Counted from the first letter of the stretch, positions 1 through 8,763 are shown. The stretch: 64,000 nucleotides of DNA from Sphingopyxis italica (GCF_011926545.1 NZ_JAATIT010000001.1:1568469-1632468); one strand, 5' to 3'. Made by a program: numbers and translations. The notes: generated by a model not told the origin, from the sequence alone.

Positions 1-437
1 CCCGCGATCCGCGCGACGCGCGCGGCGAGGTTGCCGACGCAGCCGACGGTCGGCAGGATCCAGATTTCGTTGCGGGTGCCGACGCGGCCGTCGGAGCGGA
101 CATAGCCCGCAAAGGTCCGGGAAGGCATGGCGGTGGGCGCTGCACGGGCGGCGGGCGGCGCGTAACGATAGTCGCCGTCGCTGCTCAGCACGGTCGCCAG
201 ATTGTGGCTGTGCACATGCTCGCCGGGCGCGATGTCGGCGGTCGCGACGCCGATCGGAAAGCCATATTTGATCACAGCGGCGCCGCGCGCGATCGGCGCG
301 AGCGCGATCTTGTGCCCGCGCCCCACGGCGACGGCGGCGCGCAGATCGCTGCCCGCGAACAGCGTCGTGCCCGGCGCGATGTCGGCGATCGTGGTCGTGA
401 CATTGTCCGCCTCATGGACGCGCAGCGCCCCGCGCAT
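1..437 (-). CDS. uxaA: Altronate dehydratase UxaA, N-terminal part (runs off left edge)
   Basis: Altronate dehydratase converts D-altronate to 2-keto-3-deoxygluconate in galacturonate breakdown. The minus-strand frame from ATG 437 reads MRGALRVHEADNVTTTIADI, then the SAF-type segment with VIKYGFPIG and GEHVHSHNL, a linker, and FAGYVRSDGRVGTRNEIWIL followed by PTVGCVGNLAARVARI, which is the start of the catalytic half of UxaA/GarD enzymes. About 145 codons are present; the rest lies off the left edge. The start was chosen because it fits the family N-terminus; the Shine-Dalgarno sequence is weak. It is transcribed away from the hexuronate genes that begin at 496, across a 58-base promoter region holding a perfect palindrome. 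Confidence 0.88.
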   Translation of the reverse strand, partial: MRGALRVHEADNVTTTIADIAPGTTLFAGSDLRAAVAVGRGHKIALAPIARGAAVIKYGFPIGVATADIAPGEHVHSHNLATVLSSDGDYRYAPPAARAAPTAMPSRTFAGYVRSDGRVGTRNEIWILPTVGCVGNLAARVARIA

Positions 438-456
438 CGGATATTCGCTTGCCTTT

Positions 457-468
457 GACACCGGTGTC
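457..468. promoter_or_regulatory. Perfect 12-bp palindrome, LacI-family-like operator
   Basis: GACACCGGTGTC sits between the divergent uxaA and hydratase starts. The even symmetry with a central CG is typical of LacI-family operators, which commonly control uronate genes in alphaproteobacteria. Its function is inferred from position and symmetry only. Confidence 0.5.
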
Positions 469-495
469 TCTTACACCGCATCGCGGAAGAGGGAA

Positions 496-1287
496 ATGAG
501 AAAGATGCTGGCGACAAGCGATCACGAGAATATAGCGCGGGTCCTGATCGACGCGCGTGCGCGAAAGACACCGCTTACCGCCTATCCCGGCGCGATGCCG
601 CAGACGATGGCCGACGCCTATGCGATCCAGGACAGCGCGATCGCGTTCGACGGCCGCCGCATCGGCGGATGGAAGGTCGGACGAATCGCGCCCGATCTCG
701 TCACCCGCTACGGCGGCAATCGCCTGACCGGCCCGATCTTCGCCGACGAGATTTTCGACGGCGCCACCGGCGAACCCGTGATGCCCGTCTATGCCGACGG
801 CTTCGCCGCCGCCGAAGCGGAGGTGCTGCTCTGCTTCGGCGAGGTTGGCACGCGCGATTATGACATCGACAGCGTGCGCGGCTGCATCGCCGACGTCCGC
901 ACCGGCATCGAGATTGCGAGCTCGCCCTTTCCCGAAATCAATCGCCACGGTCCCGCAGTCACCGCCTCGGATTATGGCAATAACAAGGGGCTGATCCTCG
1001 GCCCGCCGATCGCCGACTGGCGGAATGCCGATCTGATCCGCATGCCCGTCGAAATGGCGATCGACGGCGAAACCGTCGGCGCCGCGACGATGGAGGCCAT
1101 GCTCGACGGCCCGTTCGGCTCGGCGCTGTTCCTGATCAACATCCTGCGGACGCGCGGCATAGCTATTCCAGCCGGAACATGGGTGTCCGCCGGCGCGATC
1201 ACCGGTATTCATGAAATCAGGCCGGGCCAGCGCGCCGAAGCGGTCTTCGACGGAAAAATCCGCGTCGGCTGCTCGATCAAAAGCTAA
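496..1287 (+). CDS. MhpD-like 2-keto-4-pentenoate hydratase / FAH-superfamily protein
   Basis: 263 residues of the fumarylacetoacetase-like hydratase/decarboxylase fold. The family pattern DAYAIQD is at residues 40-46, and the acidic metal-binding pattern EAE is at residues 107-109 inside FAAAEAEVLLCFG. The C-terminal half has the conserved ASDYGNNKGLILGP block. MhpD enzymes hydrate 2-hydroxypentadienoates, and relatives act on other 2-keto acids. It is first in the + strand hexuronate run and separated from exuT by 25 bases, so a sugar-acid-derived 2-keto acid is a more likely substrate here than an aromatic meta-cleavage product. ATG 505 is an alternative start with better spacing from GAGGG (489-493). 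Confidence 0.8.
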   Translation: MRKMLATSDHENIARVLIDARARKTPLTAYPGAMPQTMADAYAIQDSAIAFDGRRIGGWKVGRIAPDLVTRYGGNRLTGPIFADEIFDGATGEPVMPVYADGFAAAEAEVLLCFGEVGTRDYDIDSVRGCIADVRTGIEIASSPFPEINRHGPAVTASDYGNNKGLILGPPIADWRNADLIRMPVEMAIDGETVGAATMEAMLDGPFGSALFLINILRTRGIAIPAGTWVSAGAITGIHEIRPGQRAEAVFDGKIRVGCSIKS

Positions 1288-1312
1288 TAGAGCCAAATAA
1301 CAGGAGAGGATT

Positions 1313-2620
1313 ATGGCACAGGCATTCGCGGACGGAGGTACGGCGACGCCGGTGCCAAGGACCGGCCGTTACCGCTGGCTGATCGTCGGGGTGCTGTTCG
1401 CCGCGACCACGGTCAATTATATCGACCGCACCATGCTCGGACTGCTCGCGCCGACGCTCGGCGATGAGCTCAAATGGACCGAGAATGACTATGGCAACAT
1501 CGTCACCGCCTTCCAGTTCGCCTATGCGCTGGGCTTTCTGCTCATGGGCTGGCTGATCGACCGCTTCGGTCCCAAGATCGGCTATGCGATCGCCATTTCG
1601 ATCTGGACCGTCGGCCATGTCGCGCATGGTTTCGCTTCGTCGGTCGTCTCCTTCATGCTGGCGCGCGTCATCCTCGGCGTCGGCGAGGCGGGGCACTTCC
1701 CCTCGGTCGTCCGCGCGTCGAGCGAATGGTTCCCGCAAAAGGAGCGCTCCTATGCGATCGGCTGGGTCAACAGCGCGACGACGATCGGCGTCATCCTGAC
1801 CGCGCCGACGGTCGCGCTGTGCATGCGCGTGCTCGGCTTCGACTGGCGCGAAACCTTCATCTATACGGGCGCTTTCGGCGTCCTGCTTCTGATCCTGTGG
1901 CTCTGGCTCTACAGCAACCCGCGCGAAAGCGGCAAGGTCAGCGAGGCCGAACTCGCATGGATCGAGCATGATCCGCCCGAAAAGATCGAACGCATCGGCT
2001 GGGGCAAGATCGTCACCAAGCGCGAAGCCTGGGCATTCGCGATGGCCAAATTCCTGACCGATCCGGTCTGGTTCCTGATGCTCTTCTGGCTGCCCAAATA
2101 TTTCAGCACCACCTATAACGTCGATCTCAAGATCATATTGCTGCCGATGATCATCATGTATCTGCTCTCCGATGCCGGCAGTATCCTTGGCGGCTGGGTG
2201 TCGTCGAAACTGATCCAGACGGGCCACAGCGTCAATTTCGCGCGCAAGGTCACGATGATCGGCGCGGGTCTGTGCGTGCTGCCCTTGCTGTTCGTCACCG
2301 GGCTGGAAAATATGTGGCTCGCGGTCGTGCTGATCGGCATCGCGCTCGCCGGGCACCAGGCCTTTTCATCGACGATCCTGTCGATCCCGCCCGACATGTT
2401 CCCGAAACGTGCGGTCGGATCGGTGATCGGGCTCGGCGGCTTCATGGGCGGCGTCGGCGGCATGATCATGGCGAAATCGACCGGGCTCGTGCTCGATGCG
2501 ACGGGGGGCAATTACACGCTCATCTTCGCCGCGTGCACGATCGTCTATTTCCTCGCCGTGCTCGCGGTTCATCTGCTGAGCCCGCGCCTCGCGCCGGTCG
2601 GCGTGGAAAGCGCAAAATAA
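1313..2620 (+). CDS. exuT: Hexuronate transporter, MFS family (ExuT-like)
   Basis: 435-residue inner-membrane major facilitator protein with about 12 hydrophobic helices. The first helix carries NYIDR (residues 35-39), usual in anion:cation symporters of the ExuT/GudP group, and the loop between helices 2 and 3 reads GWLIDRFGPKIG. AGGAGAGG at 1301-1308 is a strong ribosome-binding site. It stands between a hydratase and uxaC, so import of galacturonate or glucuronate by proton symport is the natural assignment. Only 4 bases separate it from uxaC, which indicates one transcript. Confidence 0.88.
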   Translation: MAQAFADGGTATPVPRTGRYRWLIVGVLFAATTVNYIDRTMLGLLAPTLGDELKWTENDYGNIVTAFQFAYALGFLLMGWLIDRFGPKIGYAIAISIWTVGHVAHGFASSVVSFMLARVILGVGEAGHFPSVVRASSEWFPQKERSYAIGWVNSATTIGVILTAPTVALCMRVLGFDWRETFIYTGAFGVLLLILWLWLYSNPRESGKVSEAELAWIEHDPPEKIERIGWGKIVTKREAWAFAMAKFLTDPVWFLMLFWLPKYFSTTYNVDLKIILLPMIIMYLLSDAGSILGGWVSSKLIQTGHSVNFARKVTMIGAGLCVLPLLFVTGLENMWLAVVLIGIALAGHQAFSSTILSIPPDMFPKRAVGSVIGLGGFMGGVGGMIMAKSTGLVLDATGGNYTLIFAACTIVYFLAVLAVHLLSPRLAPVGVESAK

Positions 2621-2624
2621 GCCC

Positions 2625-4037
2625 ATGCCGCGTCCGCTGCTACTCTCCCCCGACCGCCTCTTTCCGTCCGATCCGGCGCAGCGCGACATCGCGCGCCGGC
2701 TCTATAAGGAGGTGGCGGACCTGCCGATCGTCAGCCCGCACGGGCACACCGATCCCGGCTGGTTCGCGGGCAACGCGCCCTTCGGCAATGCGGCGGAGCT
2801 GCTGCTCCATCCCGACCATTATATATTCCGGATGCTCTATTCGCAGGGCATTCCCCTCGATGCGCTGGGTATCCGGAACCGCGATGCCGAGCCGCGAGAA
2901 AGCTGGCGGCTCTTCGCCGGGAACTATCATCTCTTCCGCGGCACCCCGTCGCGGATGTGGATGGACTGGGTGTTTGCGGAAGCCTTCGGATTCGATGTGC
3001 AATTTTCGGCCGAGACGTCGGACCTCTATTACGACCGCATCACCGAGGCGCTGGCGACCGATGCCTTCCGCCCGCGCGCGTTGTTCGACCGCTTCGGGAT
3101 CGAGGTGATCGCGACGACCGAAAGCCCGCTCGACACGCTCGAGCATCACGCCGCCATCCGCACCGCGAATGAAAGCGGCGAATGGGGCGGGCGCGTGATC
3201 ACCGCCTATCGCCCCGACCCGGTCGTCGATCCCGAATTCGAAGGCTTTCGCGATAATCTCCAGCGTTTCTCCGAGCTTTCGGGCGAGGACGCTTTTTCCT
3301 ACGCAGGCTATCTGGCGGCGCACCGCAATCGCCGCGCCTTCTTCGCCGAAATGGGCGCGACCTCGACCGATCACGGCCACCCGACCGCGGCGACCGCCGA
3401 TCTGCCATACGCCGAAGCCGAGGTGCTGTTCGCGCGCGTCACCGGCGACAAAGTCAGTGCGGCCGATGCCGAGCTGTTTCGCGCGCATATGCTGACCGTG
3501 ATGGCGGGGATGAGCCTCGACGACGGGCTCGTCATGCAGATTCACCCCGGCGCCTTCCGCAATCACAACCCTTGGCTGTTCGACCATTATGGCCGCGACA
3601 AGGGCGCCGATATTCCCATGAGCACCGACTATGTCCATGCCCTGCGTCCGCTGCTCGGTCGCTACGGCAATGAAGCGGGCCTCACGATCATCCTCTTCAC
3701 ATTGGACGAGACGAGCTATGCGCGCGAACTCGCACCGCTCGCGGGCCATTATCCGGCGTTGAAGCTCGGCCCCGCTTGGTGGTTCCACGATAGTCCCGAA
3801 GGGATGCGGCGGTTCCGCAGCCAGATGACCGAGACCGCGGGTTTTTATAACAGCGTCGGGTTCAACGACGACACGCGCGCCTTCCTGTCGATTCCCGCGC
3901 GCCACGACGTCGCACGGCGCATCGACTGCGGCTTTCTCGCGCAGCTCGTCGCCGAGCACCGGATGGCGGAATGGGAGGCGGCCGAGCTCGCGGCCGACCT
4001 CAGCTACAATCTCGCCAAGGCCGCGTACAAACTGTGA
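2625..4037 (+). CDS. uxaC: Uronate isomerase UxaC
   Basis: 470 residues, the family length. It interconverts D-glucuronate/D-fructuronate and D-galacturonate/D-tagaturonate. The amidohydrolase-fold metal motif is in SPHGHTDPGW (HGH at residues 39-41), followed by NAAELLLHPDHY and the conserved RMWMDWVFAEAFGF. Further diagnostic segments are MQIHPGAFRNHNP and KLGPAWWFHDSPEGMRR near the C-terminus. The gene follows exuT by 4 bases, and its TGA overlaps the GTG of uxuB by 4 bases, so translational coupling is expected. Confidence 0.95.
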   Translation: MPRPLLLSPDRLFPSDPAQRDIARRLYKEVADLPIVSPHGHTDPGWFAGNAPFGNAAELLLHPDHYIFRMLYSQGIPLDALGIRNRDAEPRESWRLFAGNYHLFRGTPSRMWMDWVFAEAFGFDVQFSAETSDLYYDRITEALATDAFRPRALFDRFGIEVIATTESPLDTLEHHAAIRTANESGEWGGRVITAYRPDPVVDPEFEGFRDNLQRFSELSGEDAFSYAGYLAAHRNRRAFFAEMGATSTDHGHPTAATADLPYAEAEVLFARVTGDKVSAADAELFRAHMLTVMAGMSLDDGLVMQIHPGAFRNHNPWLFDHYGRDKGADIPMSTDYVHALRPLLGRYGNEAGLTIILFTLDETSYARELAPLAGHYPALKLGPAWWFHDSPEGMRRFRSQMTETAGFYNSVGFNDDTRAFLSIPARHDVARRIDCGFLAQLVAEHRMAEWEAAELAADLSYNLAKAAYKL

Positions 4038-5353
4038 GGCTGTCAGCGCAAACACCCCTCCCGGCGTCGGTGCGGGCGCCGGGCTACGACCGCGCCGCGC
4101 AGGCGGCGGGCATCGTCCATATCGGTATCGGCGCGTTCCACCGCGCGCATCAGGCGGTCTACACCGACGATGCGATGACGGCGGGCGATCGCGACTGGGG
4201 TATCATCGGCGTGTCGCTGCGCTCGGGCGATGTCGCGGCACAGCTCAATCCGCAGGACGGCCTCTATACCGTCAGCACGCGCAGCGCCGTCGGGACGCGG
4301 TTGCGCCTGATCGGCGCGGTGCAGAAGGTGCTCGTCGCGGCCGACGACAATCAAGCGGTGATCGACGCCATCGCCGCGCCGACGACGCATATCGTCAGCT
4401 TCACCGTTACCGAAAAAGGCTATCTGCGCCGGCCCGACGGCTCGCTCGACCTCGCCGCGGCGGTCGGGAATCCAAGCCTCTATCGCTTCCTCGCCGCCGG
4501 GCTCGCCGCGCGCAAAGCGGCGGGGCTCGGCGGACTGACCCTGCTCAGCTGCGACAATCTGGCGGGCAATGGCGCGGTGCTGCGCCGCCTGATGCGCGAA
4601 TATCTCGCCGCCTGTCACCCCGACCTGTCGGCGTGGTTCGATAGGGCATGCACCTGCCCCGCGACGATGATCGATCGCATCGTCCCCGCCACGACCGATG
4701 CCCACCGCGCGGAGGTCGAAGCGACGCTCGGCGCGCGCGATGAGGGCGCGGTGGTCACCGAGGGTTTCAGCCAGTGGGTGATCGAGGATGATTTCGCCGG
4801 CCCGCGCCCGCGCTGGGAAAAGGTCGGCGCCGAACTCGTTGCCGACGTCGCGCCCTATGAGACCGCGAAGCTGCGCATGCTCAACGGCGCGCATTCGGCG
4901 CTCGCCTATATCGGGCTGGGGAAGGGGCATGAATATGTCCATCAGACGATCGCCGATCCCCAAATCCGCCCGGTCATCGAGCGGCTGATGGTGGGCGAAG
5001 CCGCGCCGACGATCGACGCCGCGCCGGGGCAGAATCTCGCCGCCTATGCCGATGCTTTGCTGGGTCGCTTCGCCAACCCCGCGCTCGATCATCGGCTGAT
5101 CCAGATCGCGATGGACGGCAGCCAGAAGATCCCGCAGCGCTGGCTTGAAACGCTGGCATGGCATCAAGCGCGCGGTGCGCGCTGCCCGTCGCTCGAAGCG
5201 GCCATCGCGGCGTGGATCGCCTTTCTGCGGAGCGATCATCCGGTCGATGACCCGCTCGCCGGCAAACTGCGCGAAGCGGCGGCGGGTCCGGACGCGATGG
5301 CAAGGCTGTTCGGCAAAAGCGGCCTGATCGCCTCCGATTGGCGTCCGGCCTAA
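4034..5353 (+). CDS. uxuB: Fructuronate/tagaturonate reductase, mannitol dehydrogenase family
   Basis: 439 residues from GTG 4034, chosen because it makes a GTGA overlap with uxaC and leaves an N-terminus that leads directly into the nucleotide-binding segment VHIGIGAFHRAHQAVYTDD. The polyol dehydrogenase signature KLRMLNGAHSALAYIG is present in the second half. It reduces fructuronate to mannonate with NADH. Because uxaA (altronate dehydratase) rather than uxuA is next door, it may instead reduce tagaturonate to altronate, the UxaB role. The family is sure, the exact substrate is not. It ends 4 bases into the convergent LysR gene. Confidence 0.82.
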   Translation: MRLSAQTPLPASVRAPGYDRAAQAAGIVHIGIGAFHRAHQAVYTDDAMTAGDRDWGIIGVSLRSGDVAAQLNPQDGLYTVSTRSAVGTRLRLIGAVQKVLVAADDNQAVIDAIAAPTTHIVSFTVTEKGYLRRPDGSLDLAAAVGNPSLYRFLAAGLAARKAAGLGGLTLLSCDNLAGNGAVLRRLMREYLAACHPDLSAWFDRACTCPATMIDRIVPATTDAHRAEVEATLGARDEGAVVTEGFSQWVIEDDFAGPRPRWEKVGAELVADVAPYETAKLRMLNGAHSALAYIGLGKGHEYVHQTIADPQIRPVIERLMVGEAAPTIDAAPGQNLAAYADALLGRFANPALDHRLIQIAMDGSQKIPQRWLETLAWHQARGARCPSLEAAIAAWIAFLRSDHPVDDPLAGKLREAAAGPDAMARLFGKSGLIASDWRPA

Positions 5354-6237
5354 GCGGGAATCAGCACCCCCCGGCTCTCCCTCACCTCGGCGTCCAACCA
5401 GTCGATGAACGCCCGTATCCGCGGCTGCGGCGCGACGTCGCGGTGGAGCGCGAGCCAGAAGGCGCGCGCGATCACCTGATCGAGCCGCACGCGCACCAGC
5501 GCCGGGTCGCCCGCCGCGAGGAAACAGGGCAGCACACCGACCCCCGCGCCGCCCGCGATCATGCGCCGCTGCGCGAGGATCGACGACGATCGCACATTCG
5601 CCCGCAATCCGGGCTCGATCTCGCCCAGATAGTCGAGTTCGGGCGCGTAGAGGATGTCGGGCATATAGCCGATCACCGGAATCCCCGCGCGCGACAGCGG
5701 CGCGGCGGCGACCGCCACCTGCCAGTCGGGCCGGTCGGCGGGCGCATAGAGGCCGAGGCCGTAGTCGGAGAGCTTGCGCGTGATCAGCGGGCCTTTTCGT
5801 GGCCGCGCAAGCAGCACCGCCATATCGGCCTCGCGCCGCGACGGATTGAGGAAGCCCGACGAAGCGACGAGGTCGATTTCGAGTTCGGGATGCGCCGCGA
5901 CGAAGCGTCCGAGCCGCGGCGCGATGAAGCTGTTGCCGAAGCCTTCGGACACGCTGACGCGCAATTGCCCCGACAGGCCCGAGCCGGCTTCGTCAGCCTT
6001 ATGGATGCGCGCCGCCGCCGCCGCCATCGCTTCGGCGTGCGGCACGAGCGCACGGCCCGCCGCGGTCAGAACGAAACCCGTCGGCGCGCGTTCGAACAAT
6101 GTCTGGCCGAGCGACGTCTCGAGCGCGCTCACCCGGCGGCTCACCGTCGTCGCATCGACGTGCAGCGCGGCACCGGCGCGCGCGAGCGTGCCGTGACGCG
6201 CGACGAACAGGAAATATTGCAGCTTGTCCCAGTCCAT
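5350..6237 (-). CDS. LysR-family transcriptional regulator
   Basis: 295 residues. The N-terminal winged helix-turn-helix begins MDWDKLQYFLFVARHGTLAR and contains the recognition helix region ATTVSRRVSALE, followed by a periplasmic-binding-protein-like effector domain (about 90-295, LRVSVSEGFGNSFIAPRLGR). It is divergent from mmsA, with 96 bases between the start codons that hold nested inverted repeats, so control of the valine operon is likely. Such regulators usually respond to a pathway intermediate. Its stop overlaps that of uxuB by 4 bases in convergent orientation. Confidence 0.92.
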   Translation of the reverse strand: MDWDKLQYFLFVARHGTLARAGAALHVDATTVSRRVSALETSLGQTLFERAPTGFVLTAAGRALVPHAEAMAAAAARIHKADEAGSGLSGQLRVSVSEGFGNSFIAPRLGRFVAAHPELEIDLVASSGFLNPSRREADMAVLLARPRKGPLITRKLSDYGLGLYAPADRPDWQVAVAAAPLSRAGIPVIGYMPDILYAPELDYLGEIEPGLRANVRSSSILAQRRMIAGGAGVGVLPCFLAAGDPALVRVRLDQVIARAFWLALHRDVAPQPRIRAFIDWLDAEVRESRGVLIPA

Positions 6238-6240
6238 GAC

Positions 6241-6266
6241 CTGCAAATATGCAGGATGGTCCTGCA
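6241..6266. promoter_or_regulatory. Overlapping inverted repeats in the LysR/mmsA promoter region
   Basis: CTGCAAATATGCAG (6241-6254) overlaps TGCAGGATGGTCCTGCA (6250-6266), the latter with 7-bp perfect arms around TGG. A further TTGCAA is at 6277-6282. The array starts 4 bases from the LysR start codon and lies upstream of mmsA, as expected for a LysR recognition/activation site pair that also autoregulates. Confidence 0.55.
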
Positions 6267-6333
6267 AGTCTATCCCTTGCAATCGGACCGTAACTGGTCT
6301 GTGGCAAGGCCAACATCTTTGGGAGACTATGCC

Positions 6334-7839
6334 ATGCGACAGATCGACCATCACATCGTCGGCGGTGCCGGCGGCGGCACGAACGGTGCCGGCCGGTTCG
6401 CCGACGTTCTCGACCCCAACAACGGCGGCGTGCAGGCGCGGGTCGCGCTCGGCGACCGCGCCGTCCTCGACCGCGCCGTCGCCGCCGCCAAGGCCGCGCA
6501 GCCCGCCTGGGCCACGACGAACCCGCAGCGCCGCGCGCGCGTGATGTTCGAATTCAAGCGCCTCGTCGAAGCCAATATGGACGAGCTCGCGCAGATGCTG
6601 TCGGCGGAGCATGGCAAGGTGATCGCCGACGCGCGCGGCGACGTTCAGCGCGGGCTCGACGTCGTCGAATTCGCCTGCGCCGCGCCGCATGTGCTGAAGG
6701 GTGAATATACCGTCGGTGCCGGCCCCGGCATCGACGTCTATTCGATGCGCCAGCCGATCGGGATCGGCGCGGGCATCACGCCGTTCAACTTCCCCGCGAT
6801 GATCCCGCTGTGGATGGGCGCGATCGCGACCGTCGTCGGCAACGCCTTCATCCTGAAGCCCAGCGAGCGCGATCCCTCGCTCCCCGTGCGCCTGTCCGAA
6901 CTCTTCCTCGAAGCGGGCATGCCCGAGGGAGTTTTCCAGACCGTCCATGGCGACAAGGAAATGGTCGACGCGATCCTCGACCATCCCGACATCGGCGCGG
7001 TCAGCTTCGTCGGCTCGTCGGACATCGCGCATTATGTCTACAACCGCGGCGTCGCGAACGGAAAGCGCGTCCAGGCGATGGGCGGCGCGAAGAACCATGG
7101 CATCGTCATGCCCGATGCCGATCTCGACCAGGTCGTCAATGATCTGACCGGCGCGGCCTTCGGTTCGGCGGGCGAACGCTGTATGGCGCTGCCGGTCGTC
7201 GTTCCCGTCGGCGAAGACACCGCGAACCGGCTGCGTGAAAAGCTCGTCCCCGCGATCGAGGCGCTGCGCGTCGGGGTGTCGACCGATGCCGACGCGCATT
7301 ACGGCCCCGTCGTTACGCAGGCGCACAAGGACAAGGTCGAGGGCTGGATCGCGAAATGCGCCGACGAAGGCGCCGAACTCGTGATCGACGGCCGCGGCTT
7401 CACGTTGCAGGGCCACGAAAAGGGCTTCTTCGTCGGTCCGACCCTGTTCGACCATGTCACCCCCGACATGGAAAGCTACAAGGAAGAGATTTTCGGCCCC
7501 GTCCTCCAGATCGTCCGCGCGCCCGATTTCGAGACCGCGCTCGAACTGCCGTCGAAGCATCAATATGGCAACGGCGTCGCGATCTTCACGCGCAACGGCC
7601 ACGCCGCGCGCGAATTCGCGGCGCGGGTCAATGTCGGCATGGTCGGCATCAACGTGCCGATCCCGGTGCCGGTGGCCTATCACAGCTTCGGCGGCTGGAA
7701 ACGGTCGGCGTTCGGCGACACCAACCAGCACGGCATGGAAGGCGTGAAGTTCTGGACCAAGGTCAAGACGATCACCGCGCGCTGGCCCGATGGCTCGCCT
7801 GACGGTGGCAACGCCTTCGTCATCCCGACGATGGGGTGA
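6334..7839 (+). CDS. mmsA: Methylmalonate-semialdehyde dehydrogenase (CoA-acylating)
   Basis: 501 residues. It converts (S)-methylmalonate semialdehyde, the last carbon skeleton of valine breakdown, to propionyl-CoA with NAD+ and CoA. Rossmann-fold segments include GITPFNFPAMIPLW and FVGSSDIAHYVY; the catalytic cysteine is Cys283 in GSAGERCMAL, and the C-terminal EEIFGPVLQIVRA block is standard for aldehyde dehydrogenases. MmsA features such as GGAKNHGIVMPDADLDQ are clear. GGGAG at 6321-6325 sets the start. It is the first gene of a + strand run that ends with mmsB. Confidence 0.95.
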   Translation: MRQIDHHIVGGAGGGTNGAGRFADVLDPNNGGVQARVALGDRAVLDRAVAAAKAAQPAWATTNPQRRARVMFEFKRLVEANMDELAQMLSAEHGKVIADARGDVQRGLDVVEFACAAPHVLKGEYTVGAGPGIDVYSMRQPIGIGAGITPFNFPAMIPLWMGAIATVVGNAFILKPSERDPSLPVRLSELFLEAGMPEGVFQTVHGDKEMVDAILDHPDIGAVSFVGSSDIAHYVYNRGVANGKRVQAMGGAKNHGIVMPDADLDQVVNDLTGAAFGSAGERCMALPVVVPVGEDTANRLREKLVPAIEALRVGVSTDADAHYGPVVTQAHKDKVEGWIAKCADEGAELVIDGRGFTLQGHEKGFFVGPTLFDHVTPDMESYKEEIFGPVLQIVRAPDFETALELPSKHQYGNGVAIFTRNGHAAREFAARVNVGMVGINVPIPVPVAYHSFGGWKRSAFGDTNQHGMEGVKFWTKVKTITARWPDGSPDGGNAFVIPTMG

Positions 7840-7909
7840 GGCGCGGATCGGGCGCGGCGGTGAAACCTCTGTGCCCGGTCGAACATTTCTCCCGCGAAGG
7901 AGAATGACG

Positions 7910-8431
7910 ATGATGCGATGGACGATGCCCGCCGCCCTGTTGATGCTCGCCGCGTGCAGCGGCGGACAGGATGAGGAAACGGGCCCCGAAGCCAGCTCCG
8001 ATATCGGCCCGCTGCAAAAGGCCGAACGTCCGGCGCCCGCCGAAACGCCCGCAGCCGACGCGGAAACCGAAGCGTCCGCAAAGGCCGATCCGGGCAACGC
8101 CGCCGTTGACGGCAAGACGATTCCGCCCGCGATTCGCGGCCGCTGGGCGCTGAAAGCCGCCGATTGCACAGCGCGGAGAGGCACCGACCTCACCGCACTG
8201 ACGATCGATGCGACCAATCTGCGTTTTTTCGAATCGCACGGCGAACTCGCGCGCGTGCAAGAGAGCGACGCGAGCGGCATCGTCGCCGACTATAAGTTCA
8301 GCGGCGAGGGCGAGGAATGGGATCGCCGGATGCGGCTCGACCTCGCCGACGGCGGCAAGACGCTCGTTCGCCGCGACGAAGGCGAGGGTGCCGCGGCTGG
8401 TCCGATGCGCTATACGCGCTGCGCCGGTTGA
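7910..8431 (+). CDS. Predicted lipoprotein of unknown function
   Basis: 173 residues. The N-terminus MMRWTMPAALLMLAAC is a lipoprotein signal with lipobox LAAC, followed by a low-complexity Glu/Ala/Pro linker (to about residue 70) and a small globular domain (GRWALKAADCTARRGTDLTAL to MRYTRCAG) with two cysteines that could form a disulfide. ATG 7910 was preferred over 7904 and 7913 because AGGAG at 7898-7902 then has 7-base spacing. It lies 70 bases behind mmsA and 26 bases before an I78 inhibitor lipoprotein. I do not recognise a family. Confidence 0.75.
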   Translation: MMRWTMPAALLMLAACSGGQDEETGPEASSDIGPLQKAERPAPAETPAADAETEASAKADPGNAAVDGKTIPPAIRGRWALKAADCTARRGTDLTALTIDATNLRFFESHGELARVQESDASGIVADYKFSGEGEEWDRRMRLDLADGGKTLVRRDEGEGAAAGPMRYTRCAG

Positions 8432-8457
8432 CGGTTTTTTTGAAAGGGAGACGAAAG

Positions 8458-8763
8458 ATGGACATTCGCTGGATTGCAATTGCTGCCGCCCTGCCGCTCG
8501 CCGCCTGTTCGAGCAGCGAAGCGCCCGTCGAATCGACCCCGCCGCCGCCCGAAGCCGAAATGACGTGTCAGGCCGATGCGGTGCAATCCTATGTCGGCCA
8601 GACCGCGACCCCCGCCCTCGGCGGCGCGATTCTGAAAGCGTCTGGCGCGCGCACGCTGCGCTGGGGGCCGCCGCGCTCGGCGATGACGATGGATTACCGC
8701 GTCGACCGCGTGAACATCATGTACGACGACGCCTACAAGATCACGCAGGTCACCTGTGGCTGA
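8458..8763 (+). CDS. I78-family peptidase inhibitor-like lipoprotein
   Basis: 101 residues. Lipoprotein signal MDIRWIAIAAALPLAAC (lipobox LAAC), a short Pro/Glu linker, then an I78-like domain: CQADAVQSYVGQ, SGARTLRWGPP, the diagnostic TMDYRVDRVNIMYD and the terminal TQVTCG with paired cysteines. I78 proteins related to potato inhibitor I block serine proteases; most bacterial members are uncharacterised envelope proteins. GGGAG before 8458 supports the start. The end overlaps the next gene by 8 bases. Confidence 0.82.
   Translation: MDIRWIAIAAALPLAACSSSEAPVESTPPPPEAEMTCQADAVQSYVGQTATPALGGAILKASGARTLRWGPPRSAMTMDYRVDRVNIMYDDAYKITQVTCG

Noticed and set aside
5350-8280. A 976-codon minus-strand frame extending upstream of the LysR gene
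   Set aside because: Only the last 295 codons encode LysR; the rest is the shadow of mmsA and the lipoprotein gene, and the ATG at 6237 fits the LysR family start.
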